Assembly: GCA_049840395.1 (NCBI GenBank)
Contig: JASGLD010000005.1
Location: 1,178,001-1,242,000 of the forward strand
Source of the DNA: CAILZL01 sp049840395
GTDB taxonomy: Bacteria > Pseudomonadota > Gammaproteobacteria > Steroidobacterales > Steroidobacteraceae
Reading direction: 5' to 3'
Length of the DNA stretch: 64,000 nt
Shown: positions 26,803 to 35,318 of the stretch, piece after piece
Position numbering within the stretch: position 1 is the first letter of the stretch
How the letters are laid out: every line of letters begins with the position of its first letter
The notes under the pieces: model-generated
Database searches by the model: none
What the model was told of the DNA's origin: nothing
The model's input: only the letters and a program-made list of their open reading frames with translations
Program-made: the position numbers and the translations under genes

Positions 26803-26936
26803 CTTGTTAGATAGATTGAATGATCTTTGAAATCGCTTAGCGGCACTGGTATATACAGACGAGCATTGAGCTGCATGTTGCGTGGCTGCGATGCAATAAG
26901 GGTGTGGGGTTGGTATTCAAGCGTTCATAAAAACCA

Positions 26937-28571
26937 ATGACAGCAACGTACGCAGGACAACGTATGCAGGAAATGGATTTTGCGTCAGATGAGTTGCCGC
27001 ACTTCAGCGCCAGCTCGTATCACATACTCGATGCCCTACCTGGGCAGCCTTACGACGACATCGTGCATCTGGCCACATTGGTATGCGATGCACCGATGGC
27101 CACCATCACCTTGGTAGACAGCCAGCGTATCTGGCGCAAGTCCAGTATCGGTCTGCCGCCCATTGCCGCGCAGTTGTCCAAGGAACAGGCCTTTGCGGCG
27201 CAGGTGGTGCTCAATCCGCAGGCTATCTTGGTGATTGAAGATACCGTGCAACATGCGCGCTTCGCCAAGCATCCCTATGTGCAGGGTGAGCATGCGGTGC
27301 GTTTCTATGCCGGTGTACCCATCGTCACGGCGCAGGGTGAGGCGCTGGGCGCGCTAGGGGTTATGGATGTACGCGCGCGCACGCTGTCTGCTGCGCAAGG
27401 TACGGCATTGCAGCGGCTGGCGCGCCAGGTGGCGGCTCTGCTGGAGGTGCGTCAGCGCACCGAGCTCGAAGCCGAACGAGTGTTTCGTGAAAATCAATAT
27501 TTGCAGGCGCTGACTTTTACCGGACTGGATTTGCAGTCGGTGGTCGATCGCGATTACCGCTATCGGTACGTCAATCAGGTGTACCTCGAATACTGGCGGA
27601 AGAGTCGCGAGGAAATCGAAGGTCGCACCGTTGCAGATCTGATTGGTCAACAGCAGTTTGACGAATACGTCAAAGGCTATCTGGATCGCGCCATGGAAGG
27701 TGAGCAGGTGACTGTGGATGCCAATGTTCGCTATCCCTTGCTGGGCGATCGCTATGTGCGCAGCAGTTTTCTACCGGCTCGTAACAAACAGGGACATATC
27801 ATCGGCGCCGTACTGCGCGTCGAGGACATCTCCGACTTGCGTGAAGTGGAGTTGTCGCTGCGGCATACGGTGCATTTGTTGGAGGAAAAAAAGCTCGATC
27901 TGCAGCGCTTTATTTACATCCTGTCGCACGACCTGCGTGAGCCGGTCAATACCATCATGAATTTCAGCGGTCTGTTGCGCGAGCAGTTTGTCGATCACGA
28001 GGATGAGCAGGTGCATCGCTTCCTGGACTTCGTTTACAAGGGCGGCGATCGCATGCGCAACCTGCTGGAAGATCTGCTCAAATATGTGCGCGTCGACAGT
28101 AATCAGCCGGCCCGCGTAGCGGTATCGCTGGACGCAATGTTTCAGGAAGTCAGTCAGGATTTGAGCGCCATCCTGCAGCGTACCGGCACGCAGCTGAGCT
28201 GCGAGCCCCTGCCTGTTGTGCACGGTGATCCGATTATGTTGAGGGTGCTGTTGCAAAACTTGATCGAAAATGCGATCAAGTTCGTGGCGCCGGATGTTGT
28301 TCCCAGGATACAAATAACCGCAATGATCGAGGCCGATGCTTGGCGGCTCACGGTCACGGACAATGGCGTTGGCGTTCGCGACGAACATCGCGAATTGATT
28401 TTCGAGTTGTTCAAACGCCTGCACTCGCGCAAACACTACGAAGGGACTGGCCTGGGACTGGCCACCTGCCGACGTATTGCCGAATTGCATGGCGGTCGTA
28501 TTTGGGTGACGTCGGCACCGCACCAGGGAAGTTGCTTTCACGTGCAATTGCCGAGACGCAATAATAATTAG
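26937..28571 (+). CDS. GAF-PAS sensor histidine kinase
   Basis: This is a soluble sensor kinase of 544 residues with no transmembrane segment. A GAF-like domain (about 30-175; YDDIVHLATLVCDAPMATITLVDSQRIWRKSSIG) is followed by a PAS domain (about 190-305; VVDRDYRYRYVNQVYLEYW). HisKA has H331 in FIYILSHDLREP. The HATPase domain shows NLIENAIKF (N box), DNGVGV (G1), KRLHSRKHYEGTGLGLATCRRI (F/G2) and a normal C terminus. This layout is that of phytochrome-like kinases without the PHY/bilin part. An alternative start at ATG 26964 has a better ribosome-binding site (CAGGA). It is followed by its likely response regulator 26 bp downstream. Confidence 0.88.
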   Translation: MTATYAGQRMQEMDFASDELPHFSASSYHILDALPGQPYDDIVHLATLVCDAPMATITLVDSQRIWRKSSIGLPPIAAQLSKEQAFAAQVVLNPQAILVIEDTVQHARFAKHPYVQGEHAVRFYAGVPIVTAQGEALGALGVMDVRARTLSAAQGTALQRLARQVAALLEVRQRTELEAERVFRENQYLQALTFTGLDLQSVVDRDYRYRYVNQVYLEYWRKSREEIEGRTVADLIGQQQFDEYVKGYLDRAMEGEQVTVDANVRYPLLGDRYVRSSFLPARNKQGHIIGAVLRVEDISDLREVELSLRHTVHLLEEKKLDLQRFIYILSHDLREPVNTIMNFSGLLREQFVDHEDEQVHRFLDFVYKGGDRMRNLLEDLLKYVRVDSNQPARVAVSLDAMFQEVSQDLSAILQRTGTQLSCEPLPVVHGDPIMLRVLLQNLIENAIKFVAPDVVPRIQITAMIEADAWRLTVTDNGVGVRDEHRELIFELFKRLHSRKHYEGTGLGLATCRRIAELHGGRIWVTSAPHQGSCFHVQLPRRNNN

Positions 28572-28597
28572 GCAATTGGATACTGCTGGAAAGCTCG

Positions 28598-28999
28598 ATG
28601 ATTATTTCCCAACGCATCTTGCTCGTTGACGATAACGAGGCCGACAACGTTTATCACGAAATCATGTTGCGGCGCGCCGGCTTCGGCGGCGAGGTGATTG
28701 TGTGCGAATCCGGTGAAGCCGCAATCGACTACCTGCGCACGCATCCCGATAAGTTGCCGGAGCTGGTGTTGTTGGACATCAATATGCCGGGCATGGATGG
28801 GTTTGAATTTGCCAGATTGGCGACGCCCTATCTGGATGGTGACGCCACAGCTACCATTGTTATGTTGACCTCCTCGGCTTCCGAAGCCGACCGCCGCAAG
28901 GCCAAACAGTTGCCGGTGATTCGTGGCTATATCATCAAGCCGCTGACCGAAGGCACCGCGGTGGAGTTGTTGGCGGGGCACTTCGATTCAAGTTTCTAA
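28598..28999 (+). CDS. Single-domain response regulator (Rcp1-like)
   Basis: This is a stand-alone receiver domain of 133 residues. The acidic pocket is D11/D12, the phospho-acceptor is D60 (LLDINMPGMDG), and the switch Thr (T91) and Lys (K114 in IIKPL) are present. No output domain follows. Such short regulators typically follow GAF/PAS kinases as phosphorelay shuttles, which the 26-bp spacing to the kinase supports. Confidence 0.88.
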   Translation: MIISQRILLVDDNEADNVYHEIMLRRAGFGGEVIVCESGEAAIDYLRTHPDKLPELVLLDINMPGMDGFEFARLATPYLDGDATATIVMLTSSASEADRRKAKQLPVIRGYIIKPLTEGTAVELLAGHFDSSF

Positions 29000-29028
29000 G
29001 CTGCTATATAGCTACAGATGGAGGGCGT

Positions 29029-29196
29029 ATGACTTTATTACCCGCCGTCGCCGTTGCCGCTACCATGGTTTATTGGCTGAGCGGTTTCATTGGACAGTAT
29101 TTTTCTGAACTGGTCACGCAGATCATCGATCTGCTGCTGTTCGTGGCCATCATGGTGACGATCCATACACTGCTGAAAAAACTGAAAGGCGATTGA
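29029..29196 (+). CDS. 55-residue membrane protein downstream of the two-component pair
   Basis: This small ORF begins ATGACTTTATTACC behind GGAGGG at 29020-29025. It reads MTLLPAVAVAATMVYWLSGF, then a polar IGQYFSE, then LVTQIIDLLLFVAIMVTIH and a basic end LLKKLKGD. It therefore contains two potential membrane helices with a lysine-rich cytosolic end. It lies 29 bp after the response regulator, suggesting co-transcription. No family is recognised. The strong Shine-Dalgarno and clean helix pattern argue that it is real. Confidence 0.55.
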   Translation: MTLLPAVAVAATMVYWLSGFIGQYFSELVTQIIDLLLFVAIMVTIHTLLKKLKGD

Positions 29197-29198
29197 CT

Positions 29199-29217
29199 GC
29201 TTGCCTGGACGGCAAGC
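29199..29217 (+). other. Stem-loop after the small membrane ORF
   Basis: GCTTGCC (29199-29205) and GGCAAGC (29211-29217) form a 7-bp stem with a 5-nt loop directly after the stop codon. It lacks a T-run. Confidence 0.4.
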
Positions 29218-29287
29218 CTGGTCGCTTTACATCGTTGCAGCCGCGCTATAGCTTGATCGCAATTCATCTCAGATCGTTTCCAAAGAT

Positions 29288-29740
29288 ATGAGCAATCAAA
29301 TAGAGACAGCTATTCATCGCATGGTGGCTGAATGCCGCGCCAACACCTACGCACCGTTGATTGCGCATATGCAATCCGGTTGGGCGGTGTTGGGTAATGC
29401 ACAATTCTTGCGCGGTTACAGTTTGTTGTTGCCCGATCCGGTGGTGCCGCATTTGAATGCCATGGGTGCGGCGCATCGTGAGCAGTTTCTCAAGGATATG
29501 GCGCGGCTTGGCGATGCGGTGTTTCAGGTGACGGGGGCACTACGCATCAATTACGCCATGTTCGGCAATGTCGAGCCGGCCTTGCATGCGCATGTAGTGC
29601 CGCGCTTCACCGATGAAGCGCCGGCGTTGGCTACGGCGCATCCCTGGGCGTATGACTGGACTAAAGCGCCGCCTTACGAATTTGAAGTGCATGGTGTGTT
29701 GCAGCAGCAGTTGCGGCATGCATTGGTGGAAAGTGTTTAA
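29288..29740 (+). CDS. HIT-family hydrolase-like protein
   Basis: This is a 150-residue histidine-triad superfamily protein. The nucleotide-site region shows LLLPDPVVPHLNAM, and the active-site-like segment is NVEPALHAHVVPRF with H100 and H102. The third position of a classical HxHxH is V, so this is the diverged HIT subtype whose members are annotated as diadenosine-tetraphosphate hydrolase-like. Substrate and activity are inferred only from the fold. It is convergent with the YyaL-like gene across a structured repeat. Confidence 0.7.
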   Translation: MSNQIETAIHRMVAECRANTYAPLIAHMQSGWAVLGNAQFLRGYSLLLPDPVVPHLNAMGAAHREQFLKDMARLGDAVFQVTGALRINYAMFGNVEPALHAHVVPRFTDEAPALATAHPWAYDWTKAPPYEFEVHGVLQQQLRHALVESV

Positions 29741-29778
29741 GCCAATCAGATTCGTGCGTCCGTTATAGCCGAGGCTTG

Positions 29779-29919
29779 CAGAGGTTTACTTGGCTACGCT
29801 TTTCAGGACCGCTGTCCCCCCGTCGGGGATGACGAGGCGCCTTGAATACGTCCATGTAGGCTCCGAGCGCAACATCCTGTTGCTCACGGTCCTCAAAAGC
29901 GTAGCCAAGCAAACCTCTG
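29779..29919. repeat. 141-bp element with 33-bp near-perfect inverted ends
   Basis: The left arm 29779-29811 (starts CAGAGGTTTACTTGGCTACG) and the right arm 29887-29919 are reverse complements with two mismatches over 33 bp. The 75-bp centre contains smaller dyads (CCCCGTCGGGG and GCAAC...GTTGC). It sits exactly between two convergent genes. It could be a bidirectional terminator or a non-autonomous mobile palindrome. It encodes no protein. Confidence 0.75.
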
Positions 29920-29948
29920 CTGATACGGTGGTGACTCAAGATGCAGCG

Positions 29949-31994
29949 TCAGCGAGTCAGCGCAATCAACGCTTCCAAAGTATTCACCGGCGCGCTGCAC
30001 TGAGTGCCTTGACATACATAGGCTACGGTCGTGGCTTGTGCAGCCTTGCTTTGAAGAGCTGCAGGCAACTCGGCTTCATTCGGAATGGCGAACACCAGGC
30101 GATTGGGTTGATATAGCGTGTTGAGCTTCTGCTGCCATTCATTGGCTTCGGGTGCGGGGCCGCGAATGATCACCAGCTGCGGCGGCGTGAGATGCTGTTC
30201 CAGTGCGACCAGCAATGTGGCGTGTGCTGCAGGATGATCTTCCAGCGCTGACCAGTCGGCGCGCAGTGTTTGTTCGGCGGCTTGCAGGTAACGGCTTTCT
30301 CCCAGCAGCCATCCCAGGCGCTGCAAGCTGATGGCAGCCAGCGCATTGCCGGCAGGTGTGGCGTCATCGGCGAAGGTCTTGGGTCGATGGATGAGTGTTT
30401 CGTGATCGTCGGCGGTGAAATAAAAGCCACCGCGTTCCCTGTCCACGAAGTGTCTCAGCAAAACCTCGGCAAGTTGTGTTGCGAAGTTCAGATCGGTGCT
30501 GCGCCAACGTGTTTGCAGCAACTCTATTAATGCGTCCAGTAAGTAGGCGTAATCATCCAGGTAAGCGGGGAATTGTGTCTGGCCGCCGGCCTGTACGGCA
30601 TACAGACGACCCTCGCGCCAGGCCTGCGTACGCAGTTGATCTGCGGTCTGGCAGGCGGCATCGATAAATGCAGGTTCGTGCAGGGCGCGAGCGGCCTGTG
30701 CCAGCGCGCTGATGGCCAGGCCATTCCATGCGGTAAGGATTTTGTTATCCAGGCCCGGCGCTATGCGTTGCCGGCGTGCAGCCAGTAGCTTTTGTCGAGC
30801 ATGTTGTAACTCGTGTTCGACTGTTTCGGTGCCCAGATTGAGTTCTTTGGCGATATCTTCATGGCTGCGATAACAGTGCAGATGCCATTGCCCTTCGAAA
30901 TTGACTGCGCTGTCGAGACCGAAGCGCCGCGCAAAGATGGCTTGTTCCTCGCTGTTCAACAGAGCTGCTACCTGTTCGGGTTGCCAGACGTAGTAGCGAC
31001 CTTCATGGCCTTCCGAATCGGCATCCAGCGTTGACCAGAATGCGCCTTCGGGAGCGCGCATATCACGCAGCATCCACTGAGCGATTTCACCGGCGACACG
31101 TTTGAATAGGGGTTCGCCGGTAGCCACTGCGGCCTGTGCATAGACACGCAATAGTTCGGCGTTGTCGTACAGCATTTTTTCGAAATGCGGAATCATCCAG
31201 TATTGGTCTACCGAATAGCGGAAAAAGCCGCCGCCCAATTGGTCATACACACCGCCCTCGGCCATGCGCGTCAGTGTCAGCGCGGATATGTATAAGGCGT
31301 GCAAATCCGGCTGAGCATCGCCACTGCTGGCATGCCAGCGACGTAGCAACAAATCGAGCATGCGTGCCTGTGGAAATTTGGGAGCGGTACCAAAGCCGCC
31401 GAACTGCGTATCGAAACGCTCCTGCAACGTCGTGCGTGCTTTCTGCAAGGGTTGCGCATGCAGTTCACCCTGCGTATGCGGTGGCGACTGCAGATCGGCG
31501 AATACTTGTTGCAACGCACCCTGCTGCGCTTCGACGTCGGTGTGGTGTTCGCGATAGTACTGGGCTACGCGTGTCAGCAGATCGGCAAAGCCCGGCAGCC
31601 CATGTCGAGCTTGCGGCGGGAAGTAAGTGCCGCCGAAAAAGGGTTGTTGTGTCTCATGGCTGAGAAACATGGTGAGCGGCCAGCCGCCGGCATGTTGTGT
31701 CAGTACCTGTTGCGCCAGTTGGTAGACCTTATCCAGGTCGGGCCGCTCTTCGCGATCCACTTTGATGTTGATGAAGTGCTCATTCATCAGCGCCGCAATA
31801 GCCGGATCTTCGAAGGATTCGTGCGCCATGACGTGACACCAGTGGCATGCCGAATAGCCGATGGACAGCAGAATGGGTTTGTTTTCCGCCCTGGCGCGTT
31901 GTAGCGCCGTCTCTCCCCAGGGATACCAGTCCACCGGATTATCGGCATGTTGCAGCAGGTAAGGACTGGTGGCGTTGGCGAGCAGATTGGGCAT
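29949..31994 (-). CDS. Thioredoxin-domain protein, YyaL/SSP411 family
   Basis: This is a 681-residue protein of the DUF255 (Thioredox_DsbH) family. The N-terminal thioredoxin-like domain begins NLLANATSPYLLQHADNPVDWYPWG and carries C50-H-W-C53 in SACHWCHVMAHESF, the family hallmark. The remainder (about 180-600) is an alpha/alpha six-barrel related to N-acylglucosamine 2-epimerase / glycosidase folds (GGVYDQLGGGFFRYSVDQYWMIPHFEKMLYDNA). No signal peptide is present, so it is probably cytosolic. The biochemical role of this widely conserved family is not settled. Confidence 0.9.
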   Translation of the reverse strand: MPNLLANATSPYLLQHADNPVDWYPWGETALQRARAENKPILLSIGYSACHWCHVMAHESFEDPAIAALMNEHFINIKVDREERPDLDKVYQLAQQVLTQHAGGWPLTMFLSHETQQPFFGGTYFPPQARHGLPGFADLLTRVAQYYREHHTDVEAQQGALQQVFADLQSPPHTQGELHAQPLQKARTTLQERFDTQFGGFGTAPKFPQARMLDLLLRRWHASSGDAQPDLHALYISALTLTRMAEGGVYDQLGGGFFRYSVDQYWMIPHFEKMLYDNAELLRVYAQAAVATGEPLFKRVAGEIAQWMLRDMRAPEGAFWSTLDADSEGHEGRYYVWQPEQVAALLNSEEQAIFARRFGLDSAVNFEGQWHLHCYRSHEDIAKELNLGTETVEHELQHARQKLLAARRQRIAPGLDNKILTAWNGLAISALAQAARALHEPAFIDAACQTADQLRTQAWREGRLYAVQAGGQTQFPAYLDDYAYLLDALIELLQTRWRSTDLNFATQLAEVLLRHFVDRERGGFYFTADDHETLIHRPKTFADDATPAGNALAAISLQRLGWLLGESRYLQAAEQTLRADWSALEDHPAAHATLLVALEQHLTPPQLVIIRGPAPEANEWQQKLNTLYQPNRLVFAIPNEAELPAALQSKAAQATTVAYVCQGTQCSAPVNTLEALIALTR

Positions 31995-32122
31995 GGACAG
32001 GGTTCTGAATCGGTATGGATCGGTCGGTACAGACTTGTGACTATAGCGGAATGAGGACTACGCTTGATCGCGTTCAACCCACGGATCGTTTACCGAATTC
32101 GATGACCGAATATGGGGGAATC

Positions 32123-32593
32123 ATGAAAATGCTACTGCCGTCACGGGTCATGCTGGCTGCAATGATGCTGCTGATTTCCGGCAGTGTGCTTGCGGCCGAC
32201 GATGCGCAGACCAAGGTGCTGGGCAACTGGTTGACCGAACCCAAGGACGGCATCATCCAGATCACGCAGGCCGGCGATGGCAGCTTGCAGGGCCGTATTG
32301 TCGGTGGCAACGAGCCGGGCAAACTCGACAGCAACAATCCCGATCCGGCCAAACGCAATCAAGTGCTGCGCGGCCAGGTGATCATGAGTGGTTTGAAGTA
32401 CGACGGCGACGGCAAATGGTCGGGCGGCAGCATCTATGACCCAAAAGGTGGCAGCACTTACAAGTGCAAACTGGAGCTGCGCGCCGATGGCAGCTTGAAG
32501 GTGCGTGGTTTCATCGGGTTTGCATTGCTGGGCAAGACGCAGGTATGGAGTCGCTATACCGGCACGTCGATGGATTTGCCGAAGGTGCCGTGA
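32123..32593 (+). CDS. Exported DUF2147 protein
   Basis: The start at ATG 32123 follows GGGGGA and gives a clear signal peptide (MKMLLPSRVMLAAMMLLISGSVLAADDAQ). The 156-residue product reads VLGNWLTEPKDGIIQI, GRIVGGNEPGKLDSNNPDPAKRNQVLRGQVI and MSGLKYDGDGKWSGGSIYDPKGGSTYKCKLELRADGSLKVRGFIG, the DUF2147 pattern. These are small periplasmic beta-rich proteins of unknown function. Longer readings upstream begin in non-coding-looking sequence. Confidence 0.85.
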   Translation: MKMLLPSRVMLAAMMLLISGSVLAADDAQTKVLGNWLTEPKDGIIQITQAGDGSLQGRIVGGNEPGKLDSNNPDPAKRNQVLRGQVIMSGLKYDGDGKWSGGSIYDPKGGSTYKCKLELRADGSLKVRGFIGFALLGKTQVWSRYTGTSMDLPKVP

Positions 32594-32938
32594 TCGGTGT
32601 TGCGTGGTACGTCGTGGGTCTGGATCGAGCTCTGTTTGTAGGTCGGGTATAAAACCCGACCTACAAAAATTTGAATGCACTGCACTGCATTGCATGTAGA
32701 TACTCAATGCAAAGTTTTATTGATGCGGCGGTAATCGAGCACGATTGTCGAGTGTAAACAATTTGTGCCTGTGTTTCGGCCATTGCAGCATGGCATTGGC
32801 ATGGAGTAAAACGCCTGCGTTCACGCAGCAGCGCATAACGATGACCGGTCGGGGGATCGCTGTCACTTATCCATCTGCAACGATAGTCGGTCATCGGCGC
32901 TGCGCATCCAGATTCGAATCAATAACAGGAGCACAACA
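32594..32938. other. 345-bp intergenic region
   Basis: It contains palindromic repeat copy 2 (32635-32667) and, just after it, a run of short direct repeats of the kind TGCACTGCACTGCATTGCATG (32676-32696). The rest shows no ORF with a ribosome-binding site and no promoter I would stand behind. Confidence 0.5.
32635..32667. repeat. GTAGG...CCTAC palindromic repeat, copy 2
   Basis: TTTGTAGGTCGGGT (32635-32648) and ACCCGACCTACAAA (32654-32667) are perfect 14-bp arms around a 5-nt loop. It lies 41 bp after the DUF2147 stop. Confidence 0.8.
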
Positions 32939-33694
32939 ATGCAATTCCTATCCATGCTGATGCGGCTGCATCGCAAGGCGTTATCCATTGCCAGTCTTGG
33001 CTTGCTGGCGTTGGGCAGCCACACAGCGCTGGCGCAGACACCTACGCTGCAAGTGTTTCCGGACGCGCCTAAGATGGGTTCGTTCGTCGGCGCGGCGACG
33101 CGCGATCCGTTGGAAAACTACTATGGCAACACCGTGGTGTGCGCCGCGGCGCAGACCGGTCAGGATCTATGTCATCTGTGGCTGTACCCAGATGGCACCT
33201 TCATCAACTTCGACTCAAACGGCGCCAAGACCGGCCACTACACCGTCGGTCCAGTGCGCGCCGATGGCAAGGTGCCGGTATGCCAGTACTGGGATACGCC
33301 GGACATGATCATTCCTAAGGAATTACAAGTGACGATGGGCGGTCCAGCGCCAGCTGCTGCACCCGCAGCGGCCGGTGGCATGGCAGCAGGTGCGGCGGGT
33401 CCGGCACCCGGTGGTGCGCCTTCAGCGGCGGCTGGCATGGGGGCGGGCGCTCCCGGCGGCATGATCTGCAAGAACGAAAATCATCGCACCACCTGCTATC
33501 GCGGTGTCGATACCAATACGCTGTCGGATGATGACAAGAAGCTGGTCAACCTCACCATGGGCGAACGTTTCTATCGCGGCATGTGCTATCCGCTCGGTCC
33601 GCACAACGTCGGTGACGTGTGGTTCGAGTTCGACGATCCGCTGCCCGGTCAGCTCGGTCTCGACAAGATGTTCATGCTGCCCGGTCATCAATAA
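32939..33694 (+). CDS. Exported protein, paralogue A of a tandem pair
   Basis: This is a 251-residue protein with a signal peptide (MLMRLHRKALSIASLGLLALGSHTALAQ) behind AGGAG. The N-terminal part has DPLENYYGNTVVC...CHLWLYPDGTFINF. A Gly/Ala/Pro low-complexity insert occupies about 131-172, and the C-terminal part has ERFYRGMCYPLGPHNVGDVWFEF. The same blocks occur in the next gene, so the two are paralogues that differ by the insert. Several cysteines are conserved between them, suggesting periplasmic disulfides. The family was not recognised and the function is unknown. Confidence 0.75.
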   Translation: MQFLSMLMRLHRKALSIASLGLLALGSHTALAQTPTLQVFPDAPKMGSFVGAATRDPLENYYGNTVVCAAAQTGQDLCHLWLYPDGTFINFDSNGAKTGHYTVGPVRADGKVPVCQYWDTPDMIIPKELQVTMGGPAPAAAPAAAGGMAAGAAGPAPGGAPSAAAGMGAGAPGGMICKNENHRTTCYRGVDTNTLSDDDKKLVNLTMGERFYRGMCYPLGPHNVGDVWFEFDDPLPGQLGLDKMFMLPGHQ

Positions 33695-33717
33695 CGCATC
33701 GCACGAGGAGTATTACT

Positions 33718-34188
33718 ATGAAAACTTATATGAAGCGTGCGCTGGGTTTGCTGGTTGCAATGGGCGCCATGTCGTTGACCAGCATGCAGGTGCGTGCGGC
33801 CGATGCCGATCCCTTGGAAAGCTACTACGGCAACACCGTGGCCTGTCAGAACCAGGTGACCAAGGCCACCTGTCGTCTGTGGTTGAATCGCGATGGCAAG
33901 TATTTTTCTTTCTATGATGTGGGTACGCAGGCCAAGATGCCGGACAGCAATGGTCCGTTCAAGATCAACGGCCGCGAAGGCACTTTCACGCTGCGTAAGG
34001 AGAACGGCAACTACAAGCTATGCCTGTGGGTGGCTGCACCGCGCATCAAGATCACCGCTGAACAACAGCGCGAAATCTATTCCGAAGGCGCCTGCTATCC
34101 GTTCACACCCAAGAAGGTCGGCGACAGCTGGACCGAGAAGGATCTGATGGGTCGCGATGTGAAGATGTGGTTGATGCAGGGACGATAA
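33718..34188 (+). CDS. Exported protein, paralogue B of a tandem pair
   Basis: This is a 156-residue protein starting at ATG 33718 behind GAGGAG, with signal peptide MKTYMKRALGLLVAMGAMSLTSMQVRAAD. It shares DPLESYYGNTVAC, CRLWLNRDGKYFSF and GACYPFTPKKVGDSW with the preceding gene, but has no low-complexity insert. It lies 23 bp after it and ahead of a terminator, so the pair forms an operon. A longer reading from 33619 overlaps paralogue A in another frame and is not used. Confidence 0.75.
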   Translation: MKTYMKRALGLLVAMGAMSLTSMQVRAADADPLESYYGNTVACQNQVTKATCRLWLNRDGKYFSFYDVGTQAKMPDSNGPFKINGREGTFTLRKENGNYKLCLWVAAPRIKITAEQQREIYSEGACYPFTPKKVGDSWTEKDLMGRDVKMWLMQGR

Positions 34189-34208
34189 TTTCACAGTCCC
34201 AATGAGAG

Positions 34209-34245
34209 AAAGGCACGCAGTGTTTGCTGCGTGCCTTTTTTATTT
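34209..34245 (+). terminator. Rho-independent terminator after the paralogue pair
   Basis: AAAGGCACGCAG (34209-34220) and CTGCGTGCCTTT (34227-34238) form a perfect 12-bp stem with a 6-nt loop and a following T-rich tail. Confidence 0.9.
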
Positions 34246-34286
34246 GTAGATGCTGGCGACGCTGATATTTTCGGAGCTGCTCTCCG

Positions 34287-34317
34287 TTGTAGGTCGGGTT
34301 AAAACCCGACCTACAAA
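34287..34317. repeat. GTAGG...CCTAC palindromic repeat, copy 3
   Basis: TTGTAGGTCGGGTT (34287-34300) is mirrored by AACCCGACCTACAA ending near 34317. The palindrome is almost uninterrupted. It lies 12 bp beyond the stop of the minus-strand FAH gene. Confidence 0.8.
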
Positions 34318-34329
34318 ATCCGAAAGATC

Positions 34330-35265
34330 CTATTTCAAAACCGCCTGCGGCCGATAACGCTTCACTGCTTCATGGTGCGTGGAGTCCGCGCCCATATACA
34401 CGCCGCGCTCCCAGGTGCGCTTCAACGGATCTTCAACCGTGAGTTGCATGCGGCCGATGCCATGAATGCAGATCTCCACCGTCTCGCCATCTTGCACGAA
34501 ACCAAGGCCTTCGTGATTGGTGCCGCAGGACAGCACATCGCCGGAGTTCAACGTCATGATGGTGGAGGCGAACTCGATGATTTCCGGCACGCGATGCTCC
34601 ATGTCGTCGGTGTTGTAGTTGTGGCGCAGTTCGCCATTGTTCCAGAACTGTACGTGCAGATTATTGGGCTCGGGAATCTCATCGGCGGTAACGATGCAGG
34701 GGCCCAACGGACCGAAGGTGTCGAAGGACTTGCCCAGCCAACTGCCTTTCTTCCAGGTGACGCGGCCTTCACCGCGTGCAGTGACATCGATCAAACAGGT
34801 GTAACCGAACACCGCACTGCGCCAGTTGTCTTGTTTGACGTTTTTGACTGGTCCCTTGATCACCACTGCCAACTCGGCTTCATGCATAAAGGCCCAGGGC
34901 TCAGTGAATTCCGGCAAACGAATCACATCGCCCGGTCCCACGACCGATTCCGAGTTTTTCAGAAACATGTTCAACGGACGTGCCGCGCGTTGTTCGTGCT
35001 CCCAGTAGTTGGCAATGCAATTGAGCATCTTGCCTGGACGGGGCAGCGGTGGTCCTAGCTTTACTTGATTCAACGGAAGAGCACTGCCATTGCGTTCCAA
35101 TTCCTGCAATGCAGGGCGCAGCGATTCGAAGTTATCAATGATGCCCTGTATGGTCAGCTGCGGTGTGTAGCTGAGCTGCACGGCCTTGCTGATGTCGACC
35201 ACGCCGCGTTCGGTGAGCAGGCCGGGTAGCAGGCCGTCGGTCGATTTGTAGAGGACGAGCTTCAT
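34330..35265 (-). CDS. Fumarylacetoacetate hydrolase-family protein
   Basis: This is a 311-residue FAH-superfamily enzyme. Metal ligands are visible as E129 and E131 (FMHEAELAVV) and D160 (GYTCLIDVTAR). The substrate-loop region KSFDTFGPLGPCIV and the C-terminal GDVLSCGTNHEGLG are typical. Members hydrolyse or decarboxylate beta-keto or 2-oxo acids late in aromatic-ring breakdown. The specific substrate is unknown. Neighbouring genes (acetoacetate-decarboxylase-like protein and MFS) suggest a small catabolic cluster. Confidence 0.85.
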   Translation of the reverse strand: MKLVLYKSTDGLLPGLLTERGVVDISKAVQLSYTPQLTIQGIIDNFESLRPALQELERNGSALPLNQVKLGPPLPRPGKMLNCIANYWEHEQRAARPLNMFLKNSESVVGPGDVIRLPEFTEPWAFMHEAELAVVIKGPVKNVKQDNWRSAVFGYTCLIDVTARGEGRVTWKKGSWLGKSFDTFGPLGPCIVTADEIPEPNNLHVQFWNNGELRHNYNTDDMEHRVPEIIEFASTIMTLNSGDVLSCGTNHEGLGFVQDGETVEICIHGIGRMQLTVEDPLKRTWERGVYMGADSTHHEAVKRYRPQAVLK

Positions 35266-35318
35266 GAGACACCTCGCGAAACAGAAGAATGTTTGTGTGA
35301 TTTTTTATCGAGCGTATG

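Noticed and set aside
29790..30116. A 108-residue plus-strand open frame starting inside the 141-bp inverted repeat
   Set aside because: Runs through the repeat into the antisense of the YyaL-like gene, with no ribosome-binding site.
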